A stretch of 64,000 nt of DNA from Limonium bicolor (Eukaryota > Streptophyta > Magnoliopsida > Caryophyllales > Plumbaginaceae). The translations under genes and the position numbers were made by a program. Every line of letters starts with the position of its first letter. Position 1 is the stretch's first letter. The notes beneath the pieces are model-generated. The model was given only the letters and a program-made list of their open reading frames with translations. It did no database searches and had not been told where the DNA came from. Below, in pieces: positions 33,102-45,300 of this stretch. The DNA lies in NCBI GenBank assembly GCA_023374045.1, contig CM041778.1, forward strand, positions 283,937,533-284,001,532, written 5' to 3'.

Positions 33102-36100
33102 TCAGGTGTGCTCTTTGTCTCCATCGGCTCCATGCTTCTGTTTTATTGGTTCCTGCAAACCCAAAACTGGAAAAGAATCGTGATAATTTTTACCTGCGAG
33201 GGGCTTGGTCATCAAGTCAGCCAGCTGATGCATGGTGGGAACATATTGGACTTGGATCAAGCCCCCCTGCAGTTTTTCTCTTACGAAATGGCAATCCAAT
33301 TCGATATGTTTTGTTCTCTCATGTGAAACAGGATTTTTGGCTATATGGATAGCTGCTAGGTTGTCACATTTCAAGGGTATGGGGGTAATATTTGTGAGAC
33401 CTATCTCGTTTAATAGCCTAGTTAACCAGCTCAACTCTCCCGTTACTTGACGCATGGCTTTGTATTCAGCTTCAGCGGAAGATAAGGATATTGTGGGCTG
33501 TTTTTTTGATTTCCAGCTTAGTGGAGATCCTCCTAGAAGGATGTAATAGCCGGAAACTGATTTTCGGGTGATTGGGCAAGAAGCCCAATCGGAATCACAA
33601 TAGGCTTCTAAGCTGTAGTCCGGTTCTTTGTTGAAAAATAAACCGAACCCGGATGTCCCTTTTATATAAGATAGTGTGTGGTACGCAGCTTTGAGATGCT
33701 CAGAAGTGGGTGACTGAAGGAATTGGCTAAGAAATTGGACAGCAAAGGCTATGTCGGGTCTTGTGTTGGTGAGAAAGTTTAGTTTCCCCACAAGACACCT
33801 ATAGTGGGTTGGGTTGTCCAATTTTTGTCCGGAGTCTTTGAAAAGCTTTAGGTTAAGTGGGAGAGGTGAGATAGAGGGTCTAACATTTTCCATTTCGAAA
33901 TCTTTCAAAATTTGGTTAATGTAATGTTGTTGTGTCATAATGAGCCCGTTGTTCGTTTCTAAGAATTCCATCCCTAGGAAGAAGTGAAGTCTTCCTAGGT
34001 CTTTAATTTTGAATTCAGTATCAAGTTTATTTTTCAAGGTCTTTATCTCTTTCTCATTGTTCCCAACGACTAAAATGTCATCGACGTATATCCCTAGTAA
34101 AGTGATGCTGTTTGGTGTTGTTTTGACAAAGAGGGAGTAGTCGTTCTGGGAATGATGGAAGTTGAGAGTCTTGAGGAATTTAGCCAGTTTCTCGTACCAT
34201 TGGCGGGAAGCCTGTTTTAACCCATAGAGGGATTTGTGTAGTTTGCACACTTTGTTTGTCCCCTCCACCCTTAGACCTTCTGGTATGCTCATGTAAACGT
34301 CCTCGTGGAGGTCTCCGTGAAGGAACGCGTTGTTTACATCGAGCTGATCTAGGATCCATCCTTTCTTAACGGCCATGATGATTAAAGCTCGGATTGTGGT
34401 TTGTTTTACTACGGGGGAGAAGGTCTCCTCATAGTCTAAGCCTTGTCTTTGTGTGAAACCTCTAACCACAAGTCTAGCCTTGTACCTCTCTAGAGAGCCA
34501 TCGGCTTTGAATTTCGTCTTGTAAACCCATTTGCAGGTGATGGGTTTCTTTCCTTTTGGGAGAGTAACAATGGACCATGTGTTATTTTCCTTTAAGGCGT
34601 CAAACTCCTCGGTCATTGCTTTGACCCAATTTGGGTCCTTGCTGGCCACTTTGTAATTGGGTGGTTCTCCGGAATGTTGTATGTGGTGTATGAGTTTGTT
34701 GGCCTGAGGATGTAGAGCACATGAAAGAATGGAGGCTGTTGGTATGTGGTCAGTAAGAGTGTTGATGGTAGGCTGTTTGTTTAGCTCATGTTGGTAATGT
34801 GTGAGTCTAGTGCTGAGAATGGTGGAGAAAAGGTCCCCATGGTTTGAGGTGTTGGAGCAAACGTAGTCATCAAGTCTGGCTGGGGGTTTGGTGACACGGG
34901 TGGATCTCCTTAGCTGTGTACTATCTGTGGTAACAGATTCATGGGCTATGGTAGGTTCCAGCTCAGTAATTGGGTTGATTTCTGGTGAGTTATTTAGAGG
35001 AGGCTGTACTTCTCTTATCTCAGAAAGCTGAGACGTGCAAGTATCATCAACCTCTAGGTAGTTTTGAGATGGAGAGGAAAATATGTCATTACCTTGTTGG
35101 TATCCTTTAGTTAGGTCTTTCCAAGACTTATCTTTTAGGGGGAAAATGTTCTCAAAGAACACAACATCTCTAGTCACTTTGTGTTTATCTTCACCAAGGG
35201 GAATGACCTTATAACCTTTGGTGTTCTTGCAATTTCCAACATAAGTACAGCTAGTGGACCTTGGGTCTAGTTTTCCCCGATTAGGATCTAGGTTGGTCAT
35301 ATAACAAAGACACCCAAAAGACCTCATTTCATCAAAGTTTGGTTTTATTCCATAGAGTCTTTCGTAAGGTGTCAGTTTGCCTATGGCCTTGCTAGGAGTT
35401 CTGTTGATGATATATGTGGCATGTTCAATGCAATGACCCCAAAAAGGATCACCTAAACCAGATTGGAAAAGGAGAGCCCTTGCTATTTCCATTAGATGGC
35501 CCTGTTTCCTTTCCACAACACCATTTTGTTGAGGTGTGTGTGGGCACGTGGTTTGATGAACTATGCCTTTCTTAGCAAAGAAATCTATCCCTTCCTGAGA
35601 TTTTCCTAATTCCTTTGCGTTGTCACTCCTAATGATTTTGATGTTTTTGTTCATTTGTTTCTCAATTAAGTGGGTGAATCTTATGATATTTTGCATGGCC
35701 TCAGCCTTTTGTTTGAGAAGGACAACCCATGTTCCCCTACTATAATCATCAACCATAGTGAGGAAGTATCTATACCCTTCTATGGTTGTACTTCTAAAGG
35801 GGCCGCAAACATCAATATGTATGAGATCGAAAGGGGCAGAAGATTTAATTTCAGAAACAGGAAACTTAGTTCTTTTGCCTTTTGCCTTATAGCAAACTGT
35901 ACAGGGATAAGGACCATTTTTCAGATGTTTTGGAATTCGTATTTTGACAGTTTCGCTAATCTTGTGTAATGGCATGTGACCTAATCGGTTGTGCCACAAA
36001 ACAAATTTTTCAGAGCTATATTCATCAAGATGTTCACTGCATGAATTTGTACAGACAACTGAATTCAAACTTCTCCTCGAAATGAAATTTCCTAAGGCAT

Positions 36101-36752
36101 TTACATCAGCAAAAAACAAACCACAAGTTTTCTTTCCGATTTCTAGATTAGTCTTCCTTTCAGAGTCCTGCAGATAGCAAGAATCACCACAAAATATTAC
36201 AGATGCATGGAGGTTTTCTATCAGTCTAGAAACTGAGATCAGATTAAATAAGAAAGTGGGAACATGCATCACATCTTTCAAACAGACAACCCCATTCACA
36301 GTAAGATCACCAACAGAAGCAACATTTCTTTTAGTTCCATCAGGTAAGGATATTTCCCTGCTGTTTTTCAGAAACTTGCAATTAGACAACATCTTTTGAT
36401 TTGCATTTATGTGTTCTGTAGCCCCTGAATCGAGTATCCACAACTCATGTAACCTCCGCATCACAGAATTAGCGTCTAAGCTTAAACATGGCGATAAATT
36501 AATTGAGGATTTAGAGTTACCTGAGTATTCTCCAAAACCGGTATGCTTAATGTGTTGATTTTCGTCCTTCTGTTGGTGCAAGAAGGACACGAGCTGCTGC
36601 AGCTGCTCCGGGGTAAAGCCTTTCACCGGCGACTCGAGGGAACCTTCATTTGAGGGAGGAGAAGACTTCGCTTTTCCCCGACAACAGAGACCCAGCGCGT
36701 TTCCCCTTGTTTCTTCCCATCTTGGCTTGGGAATCCGATAATCCACCAGCAT
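33102..36752 (-). CDS. Copia Pol: protease, integrase, reverse transcriptase, RNase H
   Basis: A 1216-codon open frame. Residues 1-70 continue the Gag C-terminus (FTPEQLQQLVSFLHQQ). The aspartic protease WILDSGATEH lies at residues 105-114. The integrase has its zinc region around residues 255-300 (HNRLGHMPLHKI), and its core has HIDVCGPF, RSDNAKELG and [13 protein letters not shown]. The RT begins near residue 705 (WVKAMTEEFDALKENNTW). It includes the palm motif YVDDILVVG near residue 890. RNase H follows with SLSSAEAEYKAM and ends near the KHIELDCHFVREKL and QLADLMTKPL motifs. All catalytic signatures I can recognise are present. In a working copia element this would be fused in frame to Gag. 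Here it is separated by a frameshift near 36720, so the listed Met is just the first one in the open frame. Confidence 0.92.
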   Translation of the reverse strand: MLVDYRIPKPRWEETRGNALGLCCRGKAKSSPPSNEGSLESPVKGFTPEQLQQLVSFLHQQKDENQHIKHTGFGEYSGNSKSSINLSPCLSLDANSVMRRLHELWILDSGATEHINANQKMLSNCKFLKNSREISLPDGTKRNVASVGDLTVNGVVCLKDVMHVPTFLFNLISVSRLIENLHASVIFCGDSCYLQDSERKTNLEIGKKTCGLFFADVNALGNFISRRSLNSVVCTNSCSEHLDEYSSEKFVLWHNRLGHMPLHKISETVKIRIPKHLKNGPYPCTVCYKAKGKRTKFPVSEIKSSAPFDLIHIDVCGPFRSTTIEGYRYFLTMVDDYSRGTWVVLLKQKAEAMQNIIRFTHLIEKQMNKNIKIIRSDNAKELGKSQEGIDFFAKKGIVHQTTCPHTPQQNGVVERKQGHLMEIARALLFQSGLGDPFWGHCIEHATYIINRTPSKAIGKLTPYERLYGIKPNFDEMRSFGCLCYMTNLDPNRGKLDPRSTSCTYVGNCKNTKGYKVIPLGEDKHKVTRDVVFFENIFPLKDKSWKDLTKGYQQGNDIFSSPSQNYLEVDDTCTSQLSEIREVQPPLNNSPEINPITELEPTIAHESVTTDSTQLRRSTRVTKPPARLDDYVCSNTSNHGDLFSTILSTRLTHYQHELNKQPTINTLTDHIPTASILSCALHPQANKLIHHIQHSGEPPNYKVASKDPNWVKAMTEEFDALKENNTWSIVTLPKGKKPITCKWVYKTKFKADGSLERYKARLVVRGFTQRQGLDYEETFSPVVKQTTIRALIIMAVKKGWILDQLDVNNAFLHGDLHEDVYMSIPEGLRVEGTNKVCKLHKSLYGLKQASRQWYEKLAKFLKTLNFHHSQNDYSLFVKTTPNSITLLGIYVDDILVVGNNEKEIKTLKNKLDTEFKIKDLGRLHFFLGMEFLETNNGLIMTQQHYINQILKDFEMENVRPSISPLPLNLKLFKDSGQKLDNPTHYRCLVGKLNFLTNTRPDIAFAVQFLSQFLQSPTSEHLKAAYHTLSYIKGTSGFGLFFNKEPDYSLEAYCDSDWASCPITRKSVSGYYILLGGSPLSWKSKKQPTISLSSAEAEYKAMRQVTGELSWLTRLLNEIGLTNITPIPLKCDNLAAIHIAKNPVSHERTKHIELDCHFVREKLQGGLIQVQYVPTMHQLADLMTKPLAGKNYHDSFPVLGLQEPIKQKHGADGDKEHT

Positions 36753-37668
36753 TCGCTGCGTGAATGCCCAACCTTATTGCAATTGCTGCATTTGGGCGGT
36801 TCTTTCTTTGCGTTGCCTGAGTAGTTGGTTGTGGGCTTCTTGTTAAAATTTCTGGGATTAGGGGTGTTCGAAGCGATTTTCTTGTTCTGTGTGAAATTTG
36901 TTGTGAAGGTTTTACTCGCTAGGGCTACAGACTGTTCTCCTTCCTCGTTTGAGTTTCCGCTTTCCCGCTGTTGTTCCTCTTGGACGATGATGGCGTAGAT
37001 TTCCTCAAGGCTAGGTATCTCACTCATAGCGAAAATCTGGCCTCTAAGATGGAGATAAGATCTATTCAGCCCCATAAGGAAGTGGACAACCTCTTCTTCT
37101 TCTAGGCGTTTTGCTGCTTCTCTTCCGATTTGCAACCTTGGCAACAATCGCATTTGTCGATTGGACGCACGAGTTCATACTCCGCCCAAACTTCACGGGA
37201 TCTCGCGAAATAATCCGTCACGCACTCATCACCTTGGCTAAGGTTTGCGATCTTTGCTTTGATGTTGTGTAAGGTAGCCAAGTTCTTCTTTTCGAACCTC
37301 TTACACAACCAATCCCAAACCTTTTTAGGATCATCTGTGTAGAGGATGCTTCTGGAAATGTTGGGGGCGACAGAGTTCACTATCCAAGAGACAATCAAGG
37401 AGTTGACACGCCTCCAAGCTGCGGTTCGAACAAGATCGGTACTGTCTGGTTTCTTGATTGACCCGTCCAAGAAACCTACCTTGTTTTTGACACTGAGAGC
37501 GATGAGCATTGTCCATTTCCAGGCTGTGAAACCTTCTCCGGTGAATTTAGGCGCCAGCCCTTGTCCAGGTTGCTCATTTGGGTGCACGAAGAAAGGGTCA
37601 TTTTGATCGATCGAGGTGCTTCCTGTCTGGGTTATCTCGGGTGTTTTATCTGAGTTCTTCCCCAACAT
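36623..37668 (-). pseudogene. Copia Gag, split by two frame changes
   Basis: The start at 37668 (MLGKNSDKTPEITQTG) gives a normal copia Gag N-terminus with FTAWKWTMLIALSVKNK and the UBN2-type core (IVNSVAPNISRSILY). The frame ends at 37102. A second frame continues with EEEEVVHFLMGLNRSY and the intact knuckle CSNCNKVGHSRSEC (C-x2-C-x4-H-x4-C). After it, near 36720, the frame shifts again into Pol. The two breaks are single-base-type changes, so true mutation and assembly error are both possible. Gag forms the particle that packages the element RNA. Confidence 0.85.
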
Positions 37669-37691
37669 GTTCTTTGGTAAGGATTAAGAGA

Positions 37692-37703
37692 GCTCTGGTA
37701 CCA
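37692..37703 (-). promoter_or_regulatory. Primer-binding site of the younger copia element
   Basis: TGGTACCAGAGC on the minus strand immediately follows the LTR end. It differs by one base from the initiator-Met tRNA consensus TGGTATCAGAGC. Confidence 0.85.
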
Positions 37704-37983
37704 TGTCAAAATCTTGACCAAAGAAAGCTTTTCTGTATTATTGATTGTGTGAGACAAAGTCTCTGTATACATGTGTCGAAGAATGCAGAATGTATTCTAT
37801 GCCTATCTGTATCCCGTATATGTTGGAATACAATGCTGGTCTGCTGCCTTTATATGAGTAAGGTGCAGACTGAGACAAAATTACAAGAATACCCTAGAGT
37901 ACAGACTAAAAGAGTACAGAAATAGAACGTTACAGAATGTAGCCTAGTAATACAGACTATAAACCATACATCCTATTCTAATA
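37704..37983 (-). repeat. 5' LTR of the younger copia element
   Basis: 280 bp, pairs with 32766-33045. A possible TATA box, CATATAAAGG, lies on the minus strand at about 37849-37858. Confidence 0.95.
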
Positions 37984-38334
37984 TAGTCCACCGGTCGTCT
38001 CGTCTGTTGGGTGGATATCCAATTAATTTCATGGATAGCACAATTTCCTTTTTTTGATGTGGTTTTTGTTTTTAACTATTTTCACCGCCATTTGCTAACA
38101 ATTACAGTACATTTTTTTTGGCTGAATAATATCTGCAATACCTAGCTATATATGATTGTCCAAGGTTTTTAGTCTAGCCAGGGACATCCGAGAAACTTTT
38201 TCCTCCCGATAAAAATCATCTTTTGATAAATTATATACTACATGAGTCATTTGTGACCAAATACACTAACAAAATATTTATCATGGTCGTAATTGGTTAA
38301 TTAATTATGATAACAGTATATTTTTGTCGTTATT

Positions 38335-38430
38335 TGGTGAGAATCGTTGAAAGTATTCGAAGTGGTGAGAATCGTTGTAACAATTCCCAGAGGTGAGAAT
38401 CATCGACATCAATTCTCAGTGGTGAGGATC
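38335..38430. repeat. Short tandem repeat, about 28-29-bp unit
   Basis: TGGTGAGAATCGTTG-like units occur about 3.5 times in a row, each followed by a diverged AATTC(C/T)CAG tail. Confidence 0.6.
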
Positions 38431-40486
38431 GCAAGGTTAACTTCAAAACCTAAAAATTTCCTATTGATTGTTCATATAATTCTGGCTAGCGACTGAATTG
38501 CATCCGTTTGTTAGGAGCAAAAAATCTATAGTGCGCAGATTAATTCTTACAATCATCGTTTTCAGCCTTGAGCAGACAATATTCTTTGCCAGGTTAGTAT
38601 GCAACATTGAATTCGCTCCATATATAGCAATTAGTTGTACATGTATTGCTCTGTGCCTATACATATATATATTGTTATCGGATGCAAGGATTTTAAGACA
38701 TTCAAGAAAGATACAAGGGATACGAACCATCACTTTAGGCTAGGTAAAGCTTACGTATATAAATTTGTTTTGCTTCAGAATCTCATGCTCTGTTATCTGC
38801 TCCACTTACATCTCTCAGTTAATGGATAGAATCAGAAATCTTCTGGATAATGTGATCAATCTTAACTGGGAGAGGTTAGATTTTGTCAAAAAAGTTGAAA
38901 CAAGTGCTTTATATATCTAGAAGATGGAGATTTAGATGAACTTGCCTTTCATCTTTGGCATGCCTATAAATTTGTCCTCTGTTGAACAATAAGATTTGCA
39001 AATTTATTTTACTGTAGTCTACATCTTTTGAGTGCTTATTCAAAACTGGGAAACTACAGAAATTAAATGAAGAACCAACCAAGATGTCTTCCTATCTTTT
39101 GCTCTAAGTTTGCATTCCTTCTAAAAACATATGCATTTCGCTGCTGATTAACAATACATATTTTAGGAAACTTGCAAATATTCTGTTCAAAATTGAATAC
39201 AAGATTGTTTTCTGTTCTCTGGTTTTATGCTCCTATGATGATCATTACCTGAACCTTCTCCCTGAACATTACAAACATATGACGTGGCTATTTATGTCCA
39301 CTTGTCTAAAAAAACATCAACATACATTTTTTAGCTGTTAAATTCACTTATTTATGATAAGTTGCTGCATGCTTTGAAATTCTATTCACAAATTCAGTCT
39401 TTATATATATTTTCCTTGCTTTAATTGTTACTGCTTCTCAGCAGTATCTAGACTTATGCTTACCTCTAACTATGCCTGATATCAGTTGAGATATCTACAA
39501 TTGGACAAAAAAAGGACAATATTAAATTAAGCGTACTGTCTCATAGATAAACTCATAGAGCAAATGCAACACATTGTAAAGCAACAATATACATTCAGAC
39601 ACCTGTAAGCAAAAGCAGGTGATTGGTCAGTAAGAAGCTCAAGCTAAGAAAGAAACTGTCCTTTAGCAATTCTTAACTAGTGGAGTGTTTGGAGGGAAAT
39701 CAAGTCTCAAGTTACCAAAGACTATCAGCTCTGGAATGCTAAGATCTCGGTGTTTAGTAAGAGGAAGAATAGATCAAATAGGGTAGAATGGATCTGCCTT
39801 GTGTATAAGCCTATGTGGAGTAGTACTAAGCTTTGTAAGACTACTCCTTTTTGGGATAATGCTGGGGTTAATCCTAGGCTAGTTGGTATTAGTAGAGCCG
39901 ACTGTTACACGAGGCTGCTCAAGAGCCATGTTTTTGTATCTATAGCTAATGTTAGCAGTAGATATAGATGTGTTAATAGTCTCTCGGTCAGTAGTATTTT
40001 ATGGAGGGAGGTTGCTTCTTTGCTCACCAAGTCTAGGTGGTATTGTAATATGTGGATTCCCTATGTTTAAGTATTATGAATGAAAGAATCCCAAGGTTTA
40101 TAAAAAAAACTACTCCATTCAAATTCTTGTATTGGCAGGTTTATGTTAGCACCCTAGCAGGAGAGAACAAATTCAAAACGCTACACTCAACAGACTCTAG
40201 TAATCCAACCAATAAACCCTAGAAAAAGAAACCAATTATTTCCTATCAGCCTGAATCACTACCCAACAGATACATAGGGAAAATGATTTCAAATTTCAAT
40301 ATCAGAAAGAACCTGTACTCCACCTGCACACTGGAAAATGGCTGGTGAGCTATTCTAAAAGCTAGAAAGAGATTGCAAAAGTAGACTACGGAAACCTGAA
40401 CACTAAGTAGATACACATATGACAGTACCAGAGAGCTACTTACCATACTTAAACCAAACCATATCAACAGTAGCGCCAACTTAGTA

Positions 40487-40655
40487 CTGCTCAGGAGGAT
40501 CATCATATTCACCTCCATTTTGATTGCGGTCATCTGCATAGCCATCATTTCTATCTTGGATATTATCGTTGTTACCAGAATCTGTCTGTTCTTTCTCCTT
40601 ATTCCATTGTTGGATCTTTGCCCTCCTCTCAGCAACTAAAAGCTGCACTATATCG
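40487..40655 (-). other. Possible terminal exon of an unidentified gene
   Basis: On the minus strand, after an AG (…TAGTGCAG), an open frame reads LLVAERRAKIQQWNKEKEQ. It ends in an Asp/Asn/Gly-rich tail (DDRNQNGGEYDDPPEQY) and a stop. The composition is protein-like, unlike the surrounding AT-rich DNA. No family was recognised, no upstream exon was found and the acceptor lacks a strong pyrimidine tract. Confidence 0.2.
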
Positions 40656-42393
40656 CTACTCGTTATATGAACTATTATATGAATGATTTTTCCAGTTCCA
40701 GCCCGTTTTGATTAATCACATCTGTTAATGATCATCCGCTACATGATAAGTTTTTATCCTTATTATAAATAACCTAGTCTCATTTTTTGCATGGTTTTTA
40801 AACTAGTTTTGATGCTTCTTCCTCTATCTGTATTCGATTGTGAACATATTATGAGATTGCGATCTGTATATATTGCTCATTACTTCAAAATTATGTATGG
40901 ATTATAGCTGTTAATGCCATATACTTCTACATATCAAAACACGGTAAAAAATCTGCTTGAGATGATGGTTCCTCTTATCAAAGTGTTTCCTTGCTTGGAA
41001 TTTATTGGCCTGTAGAACATTGGTGCCATGCTCCTTTATTTGGAAATTACAACAACCACATTATAAGATTTTGATAAATTTTCAACAATAACTTCTGCAC
41101 TTATGTGTTGTTACGTAAATGCTCCTGTATCTATCTCTGATTGATTAACTCTTGCTCTCCTTTTCTAAACACGTCAAAAACTGCTCAAGTACTTAACTGC
41201 TAGTCTTTGACCACTTGGAGTGCTAAACTGAACGCAAGAATTTTGATACAACATTTTTTGTTGTTTCACTTAAAAGTTTCTAATTTCTTTTCTATATTAC
41301 TGCGAGGGTAAGTACTAAACTAAATAAGCCACCATATTTCTTGTCATATTTTGGCTGCTTCTTCAAACGACATCAAAAAAATATAAATCAAGCGCAACAC
41401 TCTACTTAAATAACGAAACAAAACAGTGATAAACCAAATAAACCAATGATCACAATCAAGTATATAAGAGAAAGTAAATGGGTGCACGACTGCAATAGCT
41501 TGGTAAAAGAATAACTATTCTAATGCTAGAAAAATTAGAATCTGATTTTTGCACGTTTGACCCATTTAGGACAGTGACACTATACTGGTATTCTTGAAGG
41601 ATGAATTTTTTAAACTTTGAAAACACGATATAAAGTTTCTTTTTGAAGTTATATTTGAAGATTTATCGCAACTACTTCAATTTTCTCATTTCTGAATGAT
41701 TCTTGTTTGTCTGCTGTTCTCTTTGATGCTTGGTTAATTGAGCTGTTTCATTGCACTTATCAATTCAGTTTAAGTATACCAATTAAGTGAGAAGAAACAA
41801 AATGATCCACAATAATCACATACTGTTTTTCGTATACTTTGTTCTATTCTGATTCAATCGTATTGTTGTATAATATTTGTTTTTGTTGTTCTGATATGTT
41901 TGGGGGTATTAGTGTACATGTTTTTTAAACACCAGTAAGTAATACTTTCATTTATGCTTTGTTGATAGGTTCACATTCAACATAGTACATAATTCTTTAA
42001 CTTTCTTTTTTTCCTTTTGTATGAAGATTGGTCTATATAGCCAAAAATACCCAATTGACTCTCATTTTGAGTCTGTACAACTGTACCATCACCACTGTCT
42101 TCATCAAGCCCTGGAAAATACTCCATTGCCTCCTTTTCCTTTCAACACCTCCTTTAAAACAATAAGAAACACCCCGAAAAATACTAATTTTCTCAACCTT
42201 TGATTTTGGTATACCGTGTTCCACATCATCAGTTCCTCACATATTAATTTTCTCTTTGTTAATTCTTGACCTAATAATGATGCAAAGTATGTCATGATCA
42301 AAGTATATAATACATTGTTCTTCAATATGTTCATTAATTATTTTACTATCTGTTGATCAAAATTTGTAGTTGTTTTAATTATCTTTCTAGAGA

Positions 42394-45300
42394 ATGACAC
42401 CAAATAAGGATTGGATTGACCTTGTCGATAACCAATTTCAAAATCCAGCGTATCGATTAGGGGTAGAGGAATTTTTAAACTATGCATTCCTGAATATCAT
42501 TGGGAGCAAAATTAGATGTCCATGTGTCAAATATACCAATAGTTATCAAAGAGATCATACTACGGTGAGACACACTTAATGACATTTGGAATTATGAGAG
42601 GGTATGTTTTATGGTCGCGTCATGGTGAATTTGAGGATAATCAGCGTTTTGACTATGATATGGGTTCTCATAATAGTGGAAATGAAGATGATTATGGTGA
42701 CTGTAACAATGAGACAAAACAGCTTTTAGAAGACAAATTTCTTCAATATTCTACTTTTGAAGAAAATTTAGGAAACATGGGATCTTCAGAGCATGATATC
42801 ATCGAAGAGGAACCGAATTCTAAAGTTGCAAATTTTTTAAGGTTGTTGAATGATTCTCGAGTGCCTCTTTACGAGGGATCTACGATTACTAAACTTTCCA
42901 CATTAATCCAATTGCTTCACTTTAAAAGTGTTGGGAAGTGGTGTAATCATTCTTTCACAATGTTACTGAAATTGTTGAAAGAAGAGTTGTTGCCAATAGA
43001 ATCAACCTTGCCTGATTGTTTCTATGAGGCAAAAAAGACGATGAAGATCTTGGATTTTTGTATAAGAAGATTGATGCTTGTGTGAATGATTGTATGCTGT
43101 TCTGGAAGGAAGATAGCCATCTAGATAGATGAAAAATTTTTAAAGCTTCAAGATGGAAGCATGATAAGAATGGGGAAAATAAGGTGAAAACAAATGGTAA
43201 AAAAGTTCATGTCAAGATATTACGATACTTTCCACTCAAGTCTCGGCTGCAGATGCTTTTTATGTAAGTAGAGACTGCCTCCCTTATGAAATGGCATCTT
43301 GGTAGGAGTAAAGATGAAGAGTTAAGGCATCCGACAGATGGCTTAGCATGGAAAATTCATGATCAACTTAATCCCAACTTTGCGTCAGAACCTCAAAATG
43401 TCAGACTTGGGCTAGCTAGTGATGAATTTCAACCTTTTAACAAAGCTAGACCGTCATATGGCATGTGGCCTGTGACACTTATCCCATACAATTTTCCTTT
43501 GACATTATTCATGAAGGAACCATATATGATCTTATCCATGCTTATTCCAGGTCATGATGGTCCAAGGGATGCCATTGATGTTTATTTGCAACCATTAGTT
43601 GATGAACTAGAGGACTTGTGGAATAATGGTGTTGAAACGTATGATGCATCCGAGCGTCAAAATTTCACTCTTCGAGCAACTTTGATGTGGACTATAAATG
43701 ATTTTCCTGCATATGGGATATTGTCAGGATGGAGCACAAAAGGGAAGCTTGCATGTCCTGTTTGTAATATAGAAACTCATTCTATGAGACTGGTTAATGG
43801 TGGAAAAGAATGTTTTATTGGTCATCGCCGATACCTTGAAAAGACTCATTCATGGAGGAAAGAATATCATTTATTTGATGGCACTATAGAAAGGGGCTTG
43901 CCTCCAAAGCCAATTACCAGTGAACAAATTCTTCATCAAGTACAAGATCTTGATGACATTGATTTAAGCAAGGCACCTGCTTTCAAAACAAAGGTCTCAT
44001 GTTAGAAGAGACAAGATAATTGGAAAAAAAGAGAGTATATTTTTTAGGCTTCCATACTGGAAGGACCATTTGATACGACATACCTTGGATGTGATGCACA
44101 TAGAGAAGAATATATGTGATAGTATACTGGCAACAATCTTAATGTGATCAATAAGACAAAAGATAACTATAAGTCACGTCTTGATTTAGAAGTTATGGGT
44201 ATTAGACCAGAGTTGCATCCTATCACAAATGGGTAGAGGACGGAGTTACCTGATGCCCATTTCACACTATCCCGCGAGGGGAAATGACGATTTTGTAGGT
44301 TCTTGAAGCAGTTGAATGTTCCTGATGGATTCTCTTCAAATATTTCATAGTGTGTGAGTGTAAAAGATAATAATATTTCAGGATTGAAGAGCCATGACCA
44401 TCACATTCTCTTGCATCATTTACTTCCTCTTACATTACCTGGCCTTCTTCCAGAGGATATATATGGACCACTTCCCAAGTTGTCCTTATTTTCAAGGCTT
44501 TGGGTTCAAAACATTTGACTTTTGATGAACTTAAAGATCTTGAAGCTCAAATCCCAGTAACCTTGTGCAAGTTGGAGATGATTTTTCCTCCCTCTTTTTT
44601 CGATGTGATGCTACATTTATCTATTCATTTACCATACAAGGCTATGCTATGTGGGCCTGTACATTCTCATTGGATGTATCCAGTGGAGAGAAACTCATAC
44701 AATTTGAAGTCTTACATACGCAACATGGCTTGTCCGGAGGGATCTATTGTAGAAGAATGTATGAATTTTTGCTCAAGATATTTGCATAACACAGAGACTA
44801 AGTTCAACCGACTTGATCGAAATTATGATGATGATGTCAATGTCTCCGAAAACCTAGCTTCTTTTTTTTATAAGGGGAGAGGTCTTGGACGTGGTAAAAC
44901 CAGAGACTTGGATGGACAAGAATTAGAGCAAGCTGATATGTATGTCCTTAATAATTGTGAAGAAGATCTACCATTTCTCAAGTGAGTCATACCCCCAAAA
45001 TCTTACTTTCGACAATATTTATGGTATACATGGAAAATTTATGCAGTATATATTTAATATTCTAGGGAGTATGAAGAATCTAAAGAGGACAATCCACATC
45101 AAGTGTCTTCTCAAGAATGGAAAAGAAACAAAAGTAAGGTTTTGAATGATTCAATTTCATTATATATAATTACCCTTGATTTAGATACATAATTGGTAAA
45201 CATACGTATTGATAAATGAATGTTATTTAGGTTTCAAATTTATATGAGACAAACAAAAGTGAGAAGATAAAAGCCTTGCTTTTATTGTCTCGTGGTCCAT

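Larger units (their letters stand above)
32766..37983 (-). mobile_element. Young Ty1/copia retrotransposon with TA...CA LTR ends
   Basis: LTRs of 280 bp (32766-33045, 37704-37983) are flanked by the perfect duplication TAGTC (32761-32765, 37984-37988). The primer site TGGTACCAGAGC on the minus strand (37692-37703) abuts the 5' LTR. A TTGAGGGGGG tract (33046-33055) abuts the 3' LTR. The LTRs differ at only four positions. The pol part is one uninterrupted frame of 1216 codons. Gag has two frame changes. On the minus strand the LTR starts TATTAG and ends TTGACA, so its termini are TA...CA rather than TG...CA. The total of 5.2 kb is normal for copia. Confidence 0.95.
37989..42393. other. AT-rich host DNA, largely unassigned
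   Basis: About 4.4 kb without a convincing gene or element boundary. Two small items are listed separately: a short repeat at 38335-38430 and a possible terminal exon at 40487-40655. A plus-strand frame at 39750-40070 has no recognisable family. The left end of the CACTA element that carries the transposase below should lie here, but I found no CACTA terminus. Confidence 0.4.

Noticed and set aside
39750..40070. 106-codon plus-strand frame
   Set aside because: No recognisable domain and no exon signals; likely chance or an unrecognised repeat fragment.
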